A stretch of 64,000 bases of DNA from CAVRAZ01 sp963719135 (GCA_963719135.1 CAVRAZ010000004.1:248001-312000), one strand, 5' to 3'; positions 52,328-62,196 are shown, counted from the first letter of the stretch. Notes: a model not told the origin generated them from the sequence alone. Numbers and translations: made by a program.

Positions 52328-54691
52328 ATGAACAAGGGAAATGCTTGCAAGGTTTTGGGTACGCGGGGTATCGGATTAATCGGGGTTCTGTCGGCAGCCT
52401 GTCTGGCGGTGACTCAGCCGGCGGGGGCCATCAGTTTTCAACAGGTTTCGGGGCCGTTTGCACAGACGGAGGCCTGGGGCGCGTCCTGGGGTGATTTCAA
52501 CAACGACCGGTGTCCCGATCTGTTCATCAATCATCACCGCGATCAGGCGGGGCTGTACAAGAACAACTGCGACGGAACCTTCAAGGACGTCACGTCCAAG
52601 GCGGACCCCGGCAAGGCCTGGCTGGATTCCAACCAATTCGCGGACCAGCACGGCGCGTCCTGGGGCGATTTCGACCACGACGGCGACGAGGATCTGTTCG
52701 TCACCACGGGCGCGCGCTGGGACGGCGAGCTGATGGTCAATCAGGGCGATGGCGTGCTGATCAACCGCACCGCCGCCGCCGGGCTGCTGGATGACCGCGA
52801 GGGACGGAGCCCGCTGTGGATCGACTACAACAACGACGGCTACCTGGACCTGTTCATGCAGAGCCGCACCCGGAGCTGGTCGATCCTGCAGCACCCGGGC
52901 AACGGCACCTTCACGGATTCGGCCAGCACCACCGGGTTCAACACGACGATTACGACCAACTACGGGCACCTGATCGATCTGGACAATGACGGCACGCTGG
53001 ACTACCTGGGCGGTCCGGAAGGCACCTTCCCGACGGCGGCCTACGATCTGTCGCACATTCCGTTCCGCAACATCAAGGCCAACATTCCCGCGGTGGGCCC
53101 GGCGTGCGATTCCGTGGTGGGGGACTTCAACGGCGACCAGCGCAACGACGTGCTGCTGGTGCGCGGCCGCATCCGGCCGACGCAGGCCAAGCAGTTCGGC
53201 AGCAACGTGGTGGAGGCCTGGTTCACGACCAGTCCGGGCAACGCGGACAAGTACTTCAGCTTCAAATCGGCCAACGGCGATCTGTCCGTCGGCATGTACA
53301 GCTTCCTGGGGCTGGTGCGTTATTACTTCGGCAGCGGCGGCTACCATCCCGGCGCCAGCACCTCCATCAACTCGACCTCCTACCGCTTCACGCTGAACGC
53401 GGGGGAGACCCGCAATCAGGGCATCAAGCCGCACAGTCCGACGGCGGCCGACGATCGCGGCGTCTACATCGGCTACAACCCGGGTACCCAGGAATGGGAG
53501 GTGCACATCGCCAACGGCGGCCAGTACACCACGGCCTATATCGTGATCACCAGTTCGGCGCCGGTGTCCAACCTGGTGGTGACCGGGCTGGAATCGATCG
53601 ACGGCCCCATGAGCCCGGTCATGCTGCTCAACAACGGCCAGGGCTTCGGCGGCACCACCCAGCCGCTGACCCAGAGCACCAACCTGGGCGACCTGGGGGC
53701 GGCGGTGAGCTGCGACAGCGTGGCGGCGGCGGACTTCGACAACGACATGGACCTGGACATCTACATGGTCTGCCGCGGCGGGGTGGAGAACATCGCCAAC
53801 CGGCTGTATGCGAACCGGGGCAACGGCCAGTTCGACCTGGTGGCCAACGCCGGCGGCGCGGCAGGGCCGATCGGCTCGGAGGTGACCGACGACCGCGGCA
53901 TCGGCGACAGCGTGGTGGTGGCCGACTACGACGGTGACGGCAAGGTGGACCTGTTCGTCACCAACGGGGTGGAGCTGTTTCCGGTGCGCTTCGACTCGCC
54001 CGACCAGCTCTACCGCAACACCACCGCCACCGGCAACCACTGGATCGAGCTGGACCTGGCGGGGACGGCGTCCAACACGGACGGCGTGGGGGCGAAGGTG
54101 TATGCGACCGCCGGCGGCGTCACCCAGTTGCGCGAGCAGAACGGCGGCAACCACCGCTGGTCGCAGAATTACCAGCGCATCCACTTCGGTCTGGCGGGCA
54201 ACACCAGTGTCAACCTGCGCGTGGAGTGGCCGAGCGGTCTGGTCGACACCTTCAACAACGTCGGCAGCAACCACCTGTACCGGGTCACCGAAGGCGGCCC
54301 GATCACCCAGACCACGTTCGGTCCGGTCGCGCCCGACCCCGACCCCGGCGCCGGGGGCGGTGCCAACGGCCTGTCGGTGGCGGATCTGACCGTGAATGAA
54401 GCTGTCGGCAACGCACAAATCCAGGTGACCCTGTCTCCGGCAAGCAGCCAGACAGTGACGGTCAACTACGCGACGAAACCGGGTACAGCTTTGGGCGGGG
54501 GTAAGGACTACAAATACCGCAGCGGCACCCTGACGTTCAACCCGGGCGATACCGGCAAGACGGTCAGCGTGCCCATTGTGAACGATAGCGTCGCCGAGCC
54601 GACCGAGAGCTTCACGTTGCATCTGTCCGGCGCCGTCAATGCTCCGATAGCGGATGCGGACGGGACGGTGACGATCACGGACAACGATTGA
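52328..54691 (+). CDS. Secreted FG-GAP/VCBS-repeat protein with ASPIC/UnbV and Calx-beta domains
   Basis: A 787-residue exported protein. Signal peptide about 1-36 (LSAACLAVTQPAGA). FG-GAP beta-propeller repeats with calcium-binding DxDxDG loops recur (WGDFNNDRCPDLFI, WGDFDHDGDEDLFV, IDYNNDGYLDLFM, LIDLDNDGTLDYLG, ADFDNDMDLDIYM, ADYDGDGKVDLFV). An ASPIC/UnbV domain follows (NHWIELDLAGTASNTDGVGA, LREQNGGNHRWSQN, VEWPSG). After a PDPDPGAGGG linker comes one Calx-beta domain ending TVTITDND. Such proteins are surface or extracellular calcium-binding adhesins or scaffolds. A strong terminator follows, and a paralogue lies at the window end. Confidence 0.9.
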   Translation: MNKGNACKVLGTRGIGLIGVLSAACLAVTQPAGAISFQQVSGPFAQTEAWGASWGDFNNDRCPDLFINHHRDQAGLYKNNCDGTFKDVTSKADPGKAWLDSNQFADQHGASWGDFDHDGDEDLFVTTGARWDGELMVNQGDGVLINRTAAAGLLDDREGRSPLWIDYNNDGYLDLFMQSRTRSWSILQHPGNGTFTDSASTTGFNTTITTNYGHLIDLDNDGTLDYLGGPEGTFPTAAYDLSHIPFRNIKANIPAVGPACDSVVGDFNGDQRNDVLLVRGRIRPTQAKQFGSNVVEAWFTTSPGNADKYFSFKSANGDLSVGMYSFLGLVRYYFGSGGYHPGASTSINSTSYRFTLNAGETRNQGIKPHSPTAADDRGVYIGYNPGTQEWEVHIANGGQYTTAYIVITSSAPVSNLVVTGLESIDGPMSPVMLLNNGQGFGGTTQPLTQSTNLGDLGAAVSCDSVAAADFDNDMDLDIYMVCRGGVENIANRLYANRGNGQFDLVANAGGAAGPIGSEVTDDRGIGDSVVVADYDGDGKVDLFVTNGVELFPVRFDSPDQLYRNTTATGNHWIELDLAGTASNTDGVGAKVYATAGGVTQLREQNGGNHRWSQNYQRIHFGLAGNTSVNLRVEWPSGLVDTFNNVGSNHLYRVTEGGPITQTTFGPVAPDPDPGAGGGANGLSVADLTVNEAVGNAQIQVTLSPASSQTVTVNYATKPGTALGGGKDYKYRSGTLTFNPGDTGKTVSVPIVNDSVAEPTESFTLHLSGAVNAPIADADGTVTITDND

Positions 54692-54703
54692 TTACGGCCC
54701 CAG

Positions 54704-54746
54704 AACGCCGCCGCGGTATCCGAACCCGCGGCGGCGTTGGCTTTTC
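54704..54746 (+). terminator. Rho-independent terminator of the FG-GAP gene
   Basis: Perfect 13-bp stem AACGCCGCCGCGG/CCGCGGCGGCGTT with a 9-base loop, followed by GGCTTTTC, 12 bases after the stop codon. Confidence 0.85.
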
Positions 54747-54915
54747 ATACGGCCCTGCCGGACCTACGGGAATCCCGAAACAATCTCCAGAGCGGGGGAC
54801 GCCTGGTACGGTCTCGGAACTACAGATGATTCGCCGGCGTGATGGCAGACCGGGCCCGAAAGGTGTGCGGTGTCAGCGCCGCCGTGCCCGGCAAACGATG
54901 GTGGTGCATGAATTG

Positions 54916-54956
54916 TTCCGGGCAGCCCGGCCGATCCATCGGCGGGCTGCCCGGAA
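54916..54956 (-). terminator. Large hairpin downstream of the glycosidase-like gene
   Basis: A 14-bp perfect stem TTCCGGGCAGCCCG/CGGGCTGCCCGGAA with a short inner GAT/ATC pairing in the loop, 30 bases beyond the minus-strand stop at 54987. The U-run is weak, so termination or mRNA-end protection is inferred from position. Confidence 0.6.
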
Positions 54957-54986
54957 ACAGCAGCCAAATTCCGCTTCGGCTATTAA

Positions 54987-57878
54987 TTACTGGGTACTTA
55001 CTCGCGCCGTAGCCGTACCACCTGCCTCGCTGGCCAGCACCACGAAAGCCGGCGTCTTGCCGCTAGTGTTGAAGTTCTGCTGGTAGTACTTCTTGCCGGC
55101 GTTCCATCCCACCTGACCCAATGTCGTCGGGGTCCCGTCCGCGGCCAGTACTGCTGCGGTAATTACGGACGATCCTGCCGGCGTTGCATCGGAGTCCGCT
55201 CTGATCCACAACGTCTTGTCCGCCGTAAAATAGATTACCTGGACCACGCTCAGAGTATCCGCAGCCGCGCTGCTACTACACGACTTCAGCGTATTGAGAT
55301 CGAAGCTCATCGGCATCGAAACCGCGTTCGGCCCGAGGAATACCTGTGCGGATGCGGGTGATTGCAGACCAAAACACGCCTTGGACGCAGAGGGTAAGAC
55401 GAAGGTGAAGCCGTCGACACCACTCTTGTACACGTTCATCTTGTAGCTGATCTGGGTTGTGCCCATCGTCAGTGCGTCCTCGCTTTCATAGGCGACCTGA
55501 TTGACGACGCTGAATCCGCCGGTCGAGGATATGGCACCGGAATAGGTGATGCCTGACGCATTGCCGCCCGCCGTCACTCTCATCTCCCAGGTATCGGCGC
55601 TGCAGTCTTTCCAGATAAACACGCCCTGGTCCTTCCCGGCCGAGTAGGTGGGTTGACCGCAGACATCGATTGAGGAGGACGAAGTACTGCTACTGCTGGT
55701 TGAACTGGTGCCGCTCGTCGTACTCGTCGTGGTTGATGGCGTTGCAGTCGTCGTTGAACTTGTGGACAACGTCGTCGCGACCGAGCCCTTCGGGCGGACC
55801 AGTATGGCCGCATCCCAGGGTTGAAGCGTCAAGGAGGTTACCGTCGCTCCATTGTTCACCGACGGATCCTGGAATCCCTTGATCCGCTGGAACGTGCCGC
55901 CCAGGGAGACGTATTGAGCGTCAGGCGTGGCATTGGCGATAACGATGCCGTTCTGGAAGTCGCGCCTGAGCACGTTGGGGTTGCCCTGGAAGAGGTAAAC
56001 GGAGTCCAGCGAAATCGGCGACGCCTCTTCACCCATCGCGAAGGTTATCCGCTGGCTTCCGCTGGCGGGTGCATCAAACGCCATGATGTACCTGCGCCAG
56101 GTGGGACCGGTGAGAAATTGCTCGCCATGGCTGCCGACACTGGCCTTGATGGCTCTGGTGACGTTGGATTTGGCCGAGAAAACCAGCGTATACGCCGTGC
56201 CTTTGGTCAGGTTGGCTGTCGGTCCTTTCACCTGGGCGCCGGACAGATTCGAATTGTATTTCTGTTGGGTCGAGGTCCTCAGCGAGGCCGCCCCGTCCTT
56301 CGCACTGGACGTATCGCGGCTGATCGTTACGTTTGTGCCGCTCCAACCGTTGAGGTCGCTGTCGAACGTGCCGGGCGTAATCAGCGACTGTGACGGATCG
56401 AAGGACGACGCGTCGTAGATTCGCGTATAGACGCCCAGCGGATTGCCCAACCAGCCCCGATTCGCGCGCACGGCCGATTCATCCGTGGGGTTGGACTTTA
56501 CCGCCTGCCCGTAACTGGCCGACTTGGGATCCACGATGACTGCGAACTCGTCGTACCAGGTATCGGGGTCGGAGCCGGAGTTCTGGGTGGCAAAGTATCC
56601 GTTCTGCATCAGGCCGAGTCCCAACGCCAGACGGAAGGGTTTGTCGGAAGACGCGTTGGTACCTTTCGGATAGGTCATCGTCGGCGCTTTGGTGAGCACG
56701 TGGCTGTTGACCGGTCCTTTGGTGATGTCGTGCATGTAAAAGCCGTATTCGGAAATGCGCGCGTTGATATCGTCATACACGGGCGCGTCGTGGTAATTGT
56801 TGGACTGCGGCCAGCCTTCCATCTGGCAGCCGTTTATGCCGGAGAATCCGCGCGCCAGCTGATGTCCCGCGACGACGTATTTGTTGGGGAAGTTGTTGCG
56901 CATGCTGAGATAGAACGCGTCCAATCCGTCGCCCCACCAGTTGGTGCCGCTGGCGCTGACGCCGTCATCCCGCACCAGATCGTTGTTCACGTCCGCCAGT
57001 TTGCTCGCCAGAACAAAATGGAAGTCGGAGTCGAAGAGAAAGCCGGATACGTTGACGTTGGCTTTCACACCGTTCTGGTCGGCGTTGGCGTTGTTCTTGA
57101 TAAAGTTGATCATCGCTGCGGCGTAGGTATTGCCGTTGGCATCCTTGGGACACTGGGTGCTCAGGTTGAACGACCAGTTCAACGTGCCGCCGCCCTGGCC
57201 AAGCACGTGCTGGGCGATGATATTTCCGGCTCCGTGCGCCTTGGCCGTGGACCTATAGGCACGCTGCAGGGTCAGTGTATTTGTGGACGTATTGCGCGCC
57301 GCGATCTTGACATGTTCGGCGTTGCCGAAGGATCCGGCCGGTGCGTTGTAGATGACAGCGTAACTGCCCACCGTGAAGCGGCTTGCGTCGGTGACCTGAA
57401 GGGTGGTCGCCGAGGCATCGATCGACTGTTTCGTCGTGGTGCCGGCCTGGTATAGCCAGTGTCCGGCGAATATGCTGCAATTTCCGGTCGTCGTGCCGGT
57501 GCTGCCGAACGGCATGCCGTGGCTCTGCACGCAGTTTCCGCCGCCGTCCAGATATTCGGGCGCGTTCAGCTGGCGGAAATACATGAGGTTGGGATACTTG
57601 GCTTGCAGCGAAGCGATTTTCTTCATGAAGCCGCCGGTGGCGGCGATGATATCGTACTTCGAGTACTGTTCGATTTGTCCCGCCAGACTCTGTGTTTCCG
57701 CCATCATTGTGCGCGGATACAAATGTCCGCTGAGATCCGGCAGTCCTGAAATGCTCGGAGGCGAAGTGACTTCCGTGTCATTCATGTAGGCGGGTGCAGC
57801 CAGAGCAATCCTGGGTGCAATGCAGCTCAATACCGATGCGCAAACGATGGAAGAGATACCATAAGCATGCTTTTTCAC
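54987..57878 (-). CDS. Large secreted glycoside-hydrolase-like protein
   Basis: A 963-residue exported protein with GTG start 57878 behind GAGGTGAA. Signal peptide about 1-27 (APRIALA). The N-terminal half (about 40-480) resembles putative glycosidases of the GHL15 type: a TIM-barrel-like run with PNLMYFRQLNAPEYLDGGG, VSGFLFDSDFHFVL, NQ-rich loops and DGLDAFYLSMRN. Acidic residues in FDSDF and EYGFYMHD could be catalytic. A carbohydrate-binding (CBM4/9-like) beta-sandwich follows (about 495-640, TFDSDLNGWSGTNVTISRD). Then comes a Ser/Thr linker (about 705-740) and a C-terminal beta domain with paired cysteines (about 745-963). Probably extracellular polysaccharide degradation or modification; the substrate is unknown. 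Confidence 0.8.
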   Translation of the reverse strand: MKKHAYGISSIVCASVLSCIAPRIALAAPAYMNDTEVTSPPSISGLPDLSGHLYPRTMMAETQSLAGQIEQYSKYDIIAATGGFMKKIASLQAKYPNLMYFRQLNAPEYLDGGGNCVQSHGMPFGSTGTTTGNCSIFAGHWLYQAGTTTKQSIDASATTLQVTDASRFTVGSYAVIYNAPAGSFGNAEHVKIAARNTSTNTLTLQRAYRSTAKAHGAGNIIAQHVLGQGGGTLNWSFNLSTQCPKDANGNTYAAAMINFIKNNANADQNGVKANVNVSGFLFDSDFHFVLASKLADVNNDLVRDDGVSASGTNWWGDGLDAFYLSMRNNFPNKYVVAGHQLARGFSGINGCQMEGWPQSNNYHDAPVYDDINARISEYGFYMHDITKGPVNSHVLTKAPTMTYPKGTNASSDKPFRLALGLGLMQNGYFATQNSGSDPDTWYDEFAVIVDPKSASYGQAVKSNPTDESAVRANRGWLGNPLGVYTRIYDASSFDPSQSLITPGTFDSDLNGWSGTNVTISRDTSSAKDGAASLRTSTQQKYNSNLSGAQVKGPTANLTKGTAYTLVFSAKSNVTRAIKASVGSHGEQFLTGPTWRRYIMAFDAPASGSQRITFAMGEEASPISLDSVYLFQGNPNVLRRDFQNGIVIANATPDAQYVSLGGTFQRIKGFQDPSVNNGATVTSLTLQPWDAAILVRPKGSVATTLSTSSTTTATPSTTTSTTSGTSSTSSSSTSSSSIDVCGQPTYSAGKDQGVFIWKDCSADTWEMRVTAGGNASGITYSGAISSTGGFSVVNQVAYESEDALTMGTTQISYKMNVYKSGVDGFTFVLPSASKACFGLQSPASAQVFLGPNAVSMPMSFDLNTLKSCSSSAAADTLSVVQVIYFTADKTLWIRADSDATPAGSSVITAAVLAADGTPTTLGQVGWNAGKKYYQQNFNTSGKTPAFVVLASEAGGTATARVSTQ

Positions 57879-58800
57879 GACTTCACCTCTATACTATTCA
57901 AATAAAACATCCGGCTGCGGGACGAACTCCCGGTGCTACGCTCGCCCTCGGAGCGACCCTTCCGTTCGTCAGGTGTGTCCTCGCACCGCTCCGCAATCGT
58001 TCGCCGTGACGCGATCGCCATGGAGTAGTGTGGCGAAGGGTTGGGAATGCTTTGGAGACGGAACTACCGACGCAGCCATGCTGCGACTTGGCAAGCAATC
58101 GCCGTGCCATGCGCGGCGGCTCCACTATCCAATTGAAGATTAGGATGTTATTTAGATTTGCCTGCCCTTTGGGCAACTTAGGAGGGCGCAATCTGTCGCT
58201 GATTCACGACGATAATCTGCGACCCTGGGAGAATTCCACCGGAAATCAGTTCGCTAAACGTTGCCAGATGCAGACAGCATTAGGTCATATGTCCGATGTG
58301 TGACGATACGCCGTCTCAAAAGTCACGATATACTCAATTGGCGAGCCGATTTTCACCATAACTTGCGGCTCTTGCTTGCCCGGTGTCTGTTTTGGAGACT
58401 GTTTGTCCCCGGCAGTGACAGGATGGGCAACCGGGGGGCGCTCGCGAGCGGCAGCCTTAGGTTGGTCGATCGCGATTCGTTACCGGCTGGTGGGACCGGA
58501 ATGCCTGGCGCGGAGAACGGCGGCCGGTGACAATCTGGATTGGAATGGCGATGCCAAGACGCACCCGGTTCCGCTTCTTCGATGCGTCGGTTGATCGCGG
58601 ACGGCCTGTGCCGCCGCCTGGCGCCCCGGCCGATGCGAAACCGATGTGAAGAGCTTGTGGTCGTGACGAGTGCCGAATTGAAACGCAGGACGGATGTTCT
58701 TCGTACTGTCCGGACACGGGTCACTCCGCGACCGTTTATTCTGCCTGACGGCATCAATATAATGCTGGCGGAACGCAAACAGTGGGCGGCCGTGCGTACC
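57879..58800. other. Region without a supportable gene between the glycosidase-like gene and the IS630 cluster
   Basis: 922 bases. Several short frames occur on both strands but none has a family match I trust. A 31-codon plus-strand frame at 58551-58646 begins MPRRTRFRFFDASV, loosely like the start of a bacterial sugar transferase, then stops; it could be the debris of such a gene. Composition is mixed, with an AT-rich stretch near 58130-58170. Confidence 0.45.
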
Positions 58801-58802
58801 TA

Positions 58803-59961
58803 GTGTAGTGCACCGTAAATAATGGAACAAATCATCGTGCATCCTGTCGAAGTTGTGAGACCTGTGACAGGAGAACAAAGATGCGCATTGCCCCGAAGAT
58901 CGTACTTAGTGCAGAAGAGGAAAAGGCATTGACCAAGCTGTCGCGCTCGAATACCACGAGTGTCAGGCTTGCGCGCCGCGCCAAGATTGTCTTGTTGGCG
59001 GCACATGGCAAAGACAATCTGCTGATTGCCGAGGAATTGGGTGTGGGTCGCGTGCAGGTCGGACGCTGGCGGGAACGCTATGCCGCTGCCGGTTTGGCGG
59101 GGATTGAACAGGACTTGCCGCGTGGTGGCCGCCATCCCACGGTCGATGCGCAGGCCATCGTGCGCCTGACCACCCAAACCACGCCGGACAACGCCACGCA
59201 CTGGAGCACACGCACCCTGGCCAAGGTGGCGGACGTCGGTGCCACGACCGTGCGTCGGGTATGGCGCGCGCACGGACTGAAGCCGCATTTGATGGAGACC
59301 TTCAAGGTCTCGCGCGATCCGCACTTCGTCGAGAAGCTGGAAGATGTCGTGGGCTTGTATTTGAATCCGCCGGAACATGCGCTGGTGCTGTGCTGCGATG
59401 AGAAAAGTCAGGTGCAAGCGCTCGATCGCACGCAGCCAGGCTTGCCGCTGAAGAAGGGTCGTGCTGCAACGATGACGCATGACTACAAACGCCATGGAAC
59501 CACCACGTTGTTTGCCGCGCTCAATGTTCTGGACGGTAGCGTAATTGGCCAGTGCCAACAACGCCATCGGCACATCGAATGGCTGAAATTTCTGCGCCAG
59601 ATCGACCGTGAAACCCTCAAGGACAAGATGTTGCATCTGATCTGCGACAACTACGCCACCCACAAACATCCCAAGGTCCAACAGTGGCTGAAGAAACACC
59701 CACGCTTTCACCTCCACTTCACACCGACCTCGGCGTCCTGGTTGAACAGGGTTGAGCGCTTCTTTCGCGACCTGACCTGCGAACGTCTGCGCCGTGGTGT
59801 GTTTACCAGTGTGCCGGAACTCATTGGCGCTATTGAAGGCTACGTCGATCAGCATAATGAAAACCCCAAGCCCTTCATCTGGACCGCCAAGGCCAATGAC
59901 ATCTTGCAGAAGGTCATTCGCTAACAGCCGTTTAAGTTCCAAACAGAATGGCGCACTACAC
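58803..59961 (+). mobile_element. IS630-family element 1
   Basis: Ends carry GTGTAGTGC at the left and its complement GCACTACAC at the right, flanked by TA on both sides (58801-58802 and 59962-59963), the IS630/mariner target. It contains one intact transposase. Its right TA is immediately followed by IS630 element 2. Confidence 0.85.
58881..59924 (+). CDS. IS630-family transposase 1
   Basis: A 347-residue transposase with an N-terminal helix-turn-helix (RLARRAKIVLLAAHGKDN, IAEELGVGRVQVGRWRERY) and a DDE domain: D in VLCCDEKSQVQALDRTQPG, D in LICDNYATHKHP, E in WLNRVERFFRDLT. Length and motifs are complete, so it may be active. Confidence 0.93.
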   Translation: MRIAPKIVLSAEEEKALTKLSRSNTTSVRLARRAKIVLLAAHGKDNLLIAEELGVGRVQVGRWRERYAAAGLAGIEQDLPRGGRHPTVDAQAIVRLTTQTTPDNATHWSTRTLAKVADVGATTVRRVWRAHGLKPHLMETFKVSRDPHFVEKLEDVVGLYLNPPEHALVLCCDEKSQVQALDRTQPGLPLKKGRAATMTHDYKRHGTTTLFAALNVLDGSVIGQCQQRHRHIEWLKFLRQIDRETLKDKMLHLICDNYATHKHPKVQQWLKKHPRFHLHFTPTSASWLNRVERFFRDLTCERLRRGVFTSVPELIGAIEGYVDQHNENPKPFIWTAKANDILQKVIR

Positions 59962-61034
59962 TAGTGGACTGTAACTATTGAAGCGGGAGTAATACGTCGC
60001 GATGGATCGAAGTATTTCCACTGCACGGGCTTGGCGTTCTTGTTGCACTGGCGGAGGTAGCGCATGAGCTTTCTCTTCAGATCGGTTACGGAAGTGAATA
60101 CGCCGCGGGCGATGACATCGCGCTCGATCTTGGCGAACCACAACTCGACTTGGTTGAGCCAGGACGAGTACGTGGGGGTGAAGTGCAGATGAACACGCGG
60201 GTGTGCCGCCAGAAACGCTTCGACGCGCTGGGTCTTGTGGGCCGAGAGGTTGTCGGCGATGACGTGGATCTGTTTGCCGGCGGGCTGGTTGGCGACGATG
60301 TCGGTGAGGAACGCGACGAACTCGGCCGAAGTGTGGCGCTGCGCCGTCTTGCCCAGCACTTCACCGGTCTGGGTGTTGAAGGCCGCATACAGCGACAGCG
60401 TGCCGTGGCGAAAGTACTCAAAACCCTGTCGCTCGGCGCGCCCGGGCGACAGCGGCAGCACGGGGTCCTTGCGATCCAGCGCTTGGATCGCCGTTTTCTC
60501 GTCCACGCAGAACACCGCGGCATGTTGCGGCGGGTTCAGGTACAGACCGATGATGTCCGCCGCCTTGCGCTCGAAGTCCGGATCGTTGGAGGCGATGTAG
60601 CCCTCCAGCCGATGCGGCTTCAGGCCGTGTTTGGCCCAGATGCGAGCCACCGTCATGTGCGAGAGGCCGCCACCCAGTTCGGCCGCCAATTTGCGCGAGG
60701 ACCAATGCGTCGAACCGTCGGCCGGCTTGCGCTTCGTGGTCCACGACAGGACCCGCGCCTCCACACGCTCGGTCACTTTGTAACGCTGACGCCCAGCGTG
60801 GCGCGCCAACAAACCGGCCAGCCTCTCAGCCGCGAAACGCTTGCTCCAACGGCTGATGTAGCTGTCGCCGCAGTCGAGCTTCGTACGAATCCCGGCCCAG
60901 GTGCAGCCGTCGGCCAACAGCAGCACCAGGCGAGCGCGTGGCGCAGAATCCGCTCGGCCGTTCCTCGCACTGGCTTGTCGCTGCGGTTCCATGCGTTCGC
61001 TCTTGGTCAGTTTCATCATGCCATCCGAAGACAT
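59961..61034 (-). CDS. IS630-family transposase 2
   Basis: A 357-residue transposase, different from numbers 1 and 3. HTH region (LLADGCTWAGIRTKLDCGDS, YISRWSKRFAAERLAG) and DDE residues in VFCVDEKTAIQALDRKDP, HVIADNLSAHKTQR and WLNQVELWFAKIERDVI. The stop codon TAG (complement of 59961-59963) is supplied by the junction with element 1, so the last residues read through the element end. Confidence 0.92.
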   Translation of the reverse strand: MSSDGMMKLTKSERMEPQRQASARNGRADSAPRARLVLLLADGCTWAGIRTKLDCGDSYISRWSKRFAAERLAGLLARHAGRQRYKVTERVEARVLSWTTKRKPADGSTHWSSRKLAAELGGGLSHMTVARIWAKHGLKPHRLEGYIASNDPDFERKAADIIGLYLNPPQHAAVFCVDEKTAIQALDRKDPVLPLSPGRAERQGFEYFRHGTLSLYAAFNTQTGEVLGKTAQRHTSAEFVAFLTDIVANQPAGKQIHVIADNLSAHKTQRVEAFLAAHPRVHLHFTPTYSSWLNQVELWFAKIERDVIARGVFTSVTDLKRKLMRYLRQCNKNAKPVQWKYFDPSRRITPASIVTVH

Positions 61035-61051
61035 GATGATACTAACTGTAT
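59964..61051 (-). mobile_element. IS630-family element 2
   Basis: Lies between the TA at 59962-59963 (shared with element 1) and the TA at 61052-61053 (shared with element 3). Its outer ends are only loosely inverted (GGACTGTAACTATTGAAG at the left; complement of GATACTAACTGTAT at the right), so the precise limits are inferred from the neighbours' TA sites. One transposase in the minus orientation. Confidence 0.72.
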
Positions 61052-61053
61052 TA

Positions 61054-62152
61054 TTGAGCCTTACCTATTAGCATGACAGATACTATAATTACCCTGCACG
61101 GTGCTCGTGTCGAACTGACAAGGGGAATGCTGCATGGCAGAAAAGATGGACGAAGTGACGAAGCGACGTGTCCGCGCGGGAAGAATGCTGCAACGCGGCA
61201 TTGCACCGGCCGAGGTGGCAGAGCGTGTGGGCGTGGCGCGGCAAACGGTGTACACGTGGAAACGGGTGTTCGATGAAGGCGGCATCGATGCGCTGCGGCA
61301 AAGTCGCCGGACTGGTCCGCAGAGCCAGCTCGACGAGTCCGCACTGGCGCGCTTGCGCGAAGTGCTGCTGGAAAGTCCAACCGCCCACGGCTTTGGTACC
61401 GAGTTATGGACGCTCAAGCGGGTTCGGCAAGTCATCCAGCGGTTGTTTGGTGTGCGACACAGCGAAGTGCCTGTGTGGCGACTGCTGAGGCAATTGGGGT
61501 TTTCCAGCCAAAAGCCCGAGAAGCGTGCTTTGGAGCGCGACGAAGGTGCGATCCGCGCCTGGAAGCGGCGTAGGTGGCCGGCACTTAAAAAAAGCCCAAC
61601 GCGAAGGCCGCCTGATCGTGTTTGTCGACGAGTCCGGACTGTCCGAGCGACCGACGCGCGTGCGTACGTGGGCACCCGTCGGGCAGACACCGATCATCCA
61701 GTTCCATTTCAACTGGAAGCACTTGTCGGTGATCGCCGGACTGACGTTCACACAATGTATGTTCCGCTTTCACGAGGGCGCCATCAAAAAGGAACAGATC
61801 GTGGAATTTCTCAAGGCGCTCAAAGCCCATCTCAAGCAACCGCTGCTGATTATCTGGGACGGCTTGCGCGCGCACCGCTCGATAGTTGTGCGCGATTATC
61901 TCGATAGCACCGAGGGACATCTGCAGGTTGCCTTTCTGCCGCCGTACGCGCCCGACCTCAATCCGGTCGAGTTTCTGTGGGCGTGGCTCAAGCGCCATGC
62001 GCTGGCTAACTATTGTCCCAACACCCTGACCGAGCTGGGTGCAATGGCGCGCAACAAACTCAAGCCCGCCCAGCGGCGCTCTTCCGTGATCGCCGCCTGC
62101 TGGGCTCAGGCGGAATTGGCGTTTTAGTGTCATGTTAATAGGTAAGGCTCAA
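61054..62152 (+). mobile_element. IS630-family element 3
   Basis: 1099 bp with 25-bp inverted repeats differing at one base (61054-61078, starting TTGAGCCTTACCTATTAGCA; complement at 62128-62152) and TA on both sides (61052-61053 and 62153-62154). Its transposase is encoded in two frames joined at an A7 run. Confidence 0.9.
61134..62127 (+). CDS. IS630-family transposase 3, two overlapping frames joined at an A7 run
   Basis: Frame 1 (from 61134) encodes the DNA-binding part (RMLQRGIAPAEVAERVGVAR, TVYTWKRVFDEGG, HGFGTELWTLKRVRQVI) and runs on without similarity to 61907. Frame 2 (+1 relative; open from 61525) encodes the catalytic part (GRLIVFVDESGLSERPTRVR, LLIIWDGLRAHRS, PPYAPDLNPVEFLWAWLKR). 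The frames meet at CTTAAAAAAAGCC (about 61584-61596). Slippage on seven A residues is a known expression mode for split IS630 transposases; a simple indel is the alternative. D, D and E are all in frame 2. Confidence 0.82.
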
Positions 62153-62196
62153 TAAGTGTTACAGGTCACTAGAACCGAAACTGCGGATTGATTCGA

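Noticed and set aside
52376..54622. A 748-codon open frame antisense to the FG-GAP gene
   Set aside because: GC-rich coding sequence commonly leaves the antisense frame open; the translation is low-complexity and has no family resemblance, while the plus strand shows signal peptide, repeats and domains.
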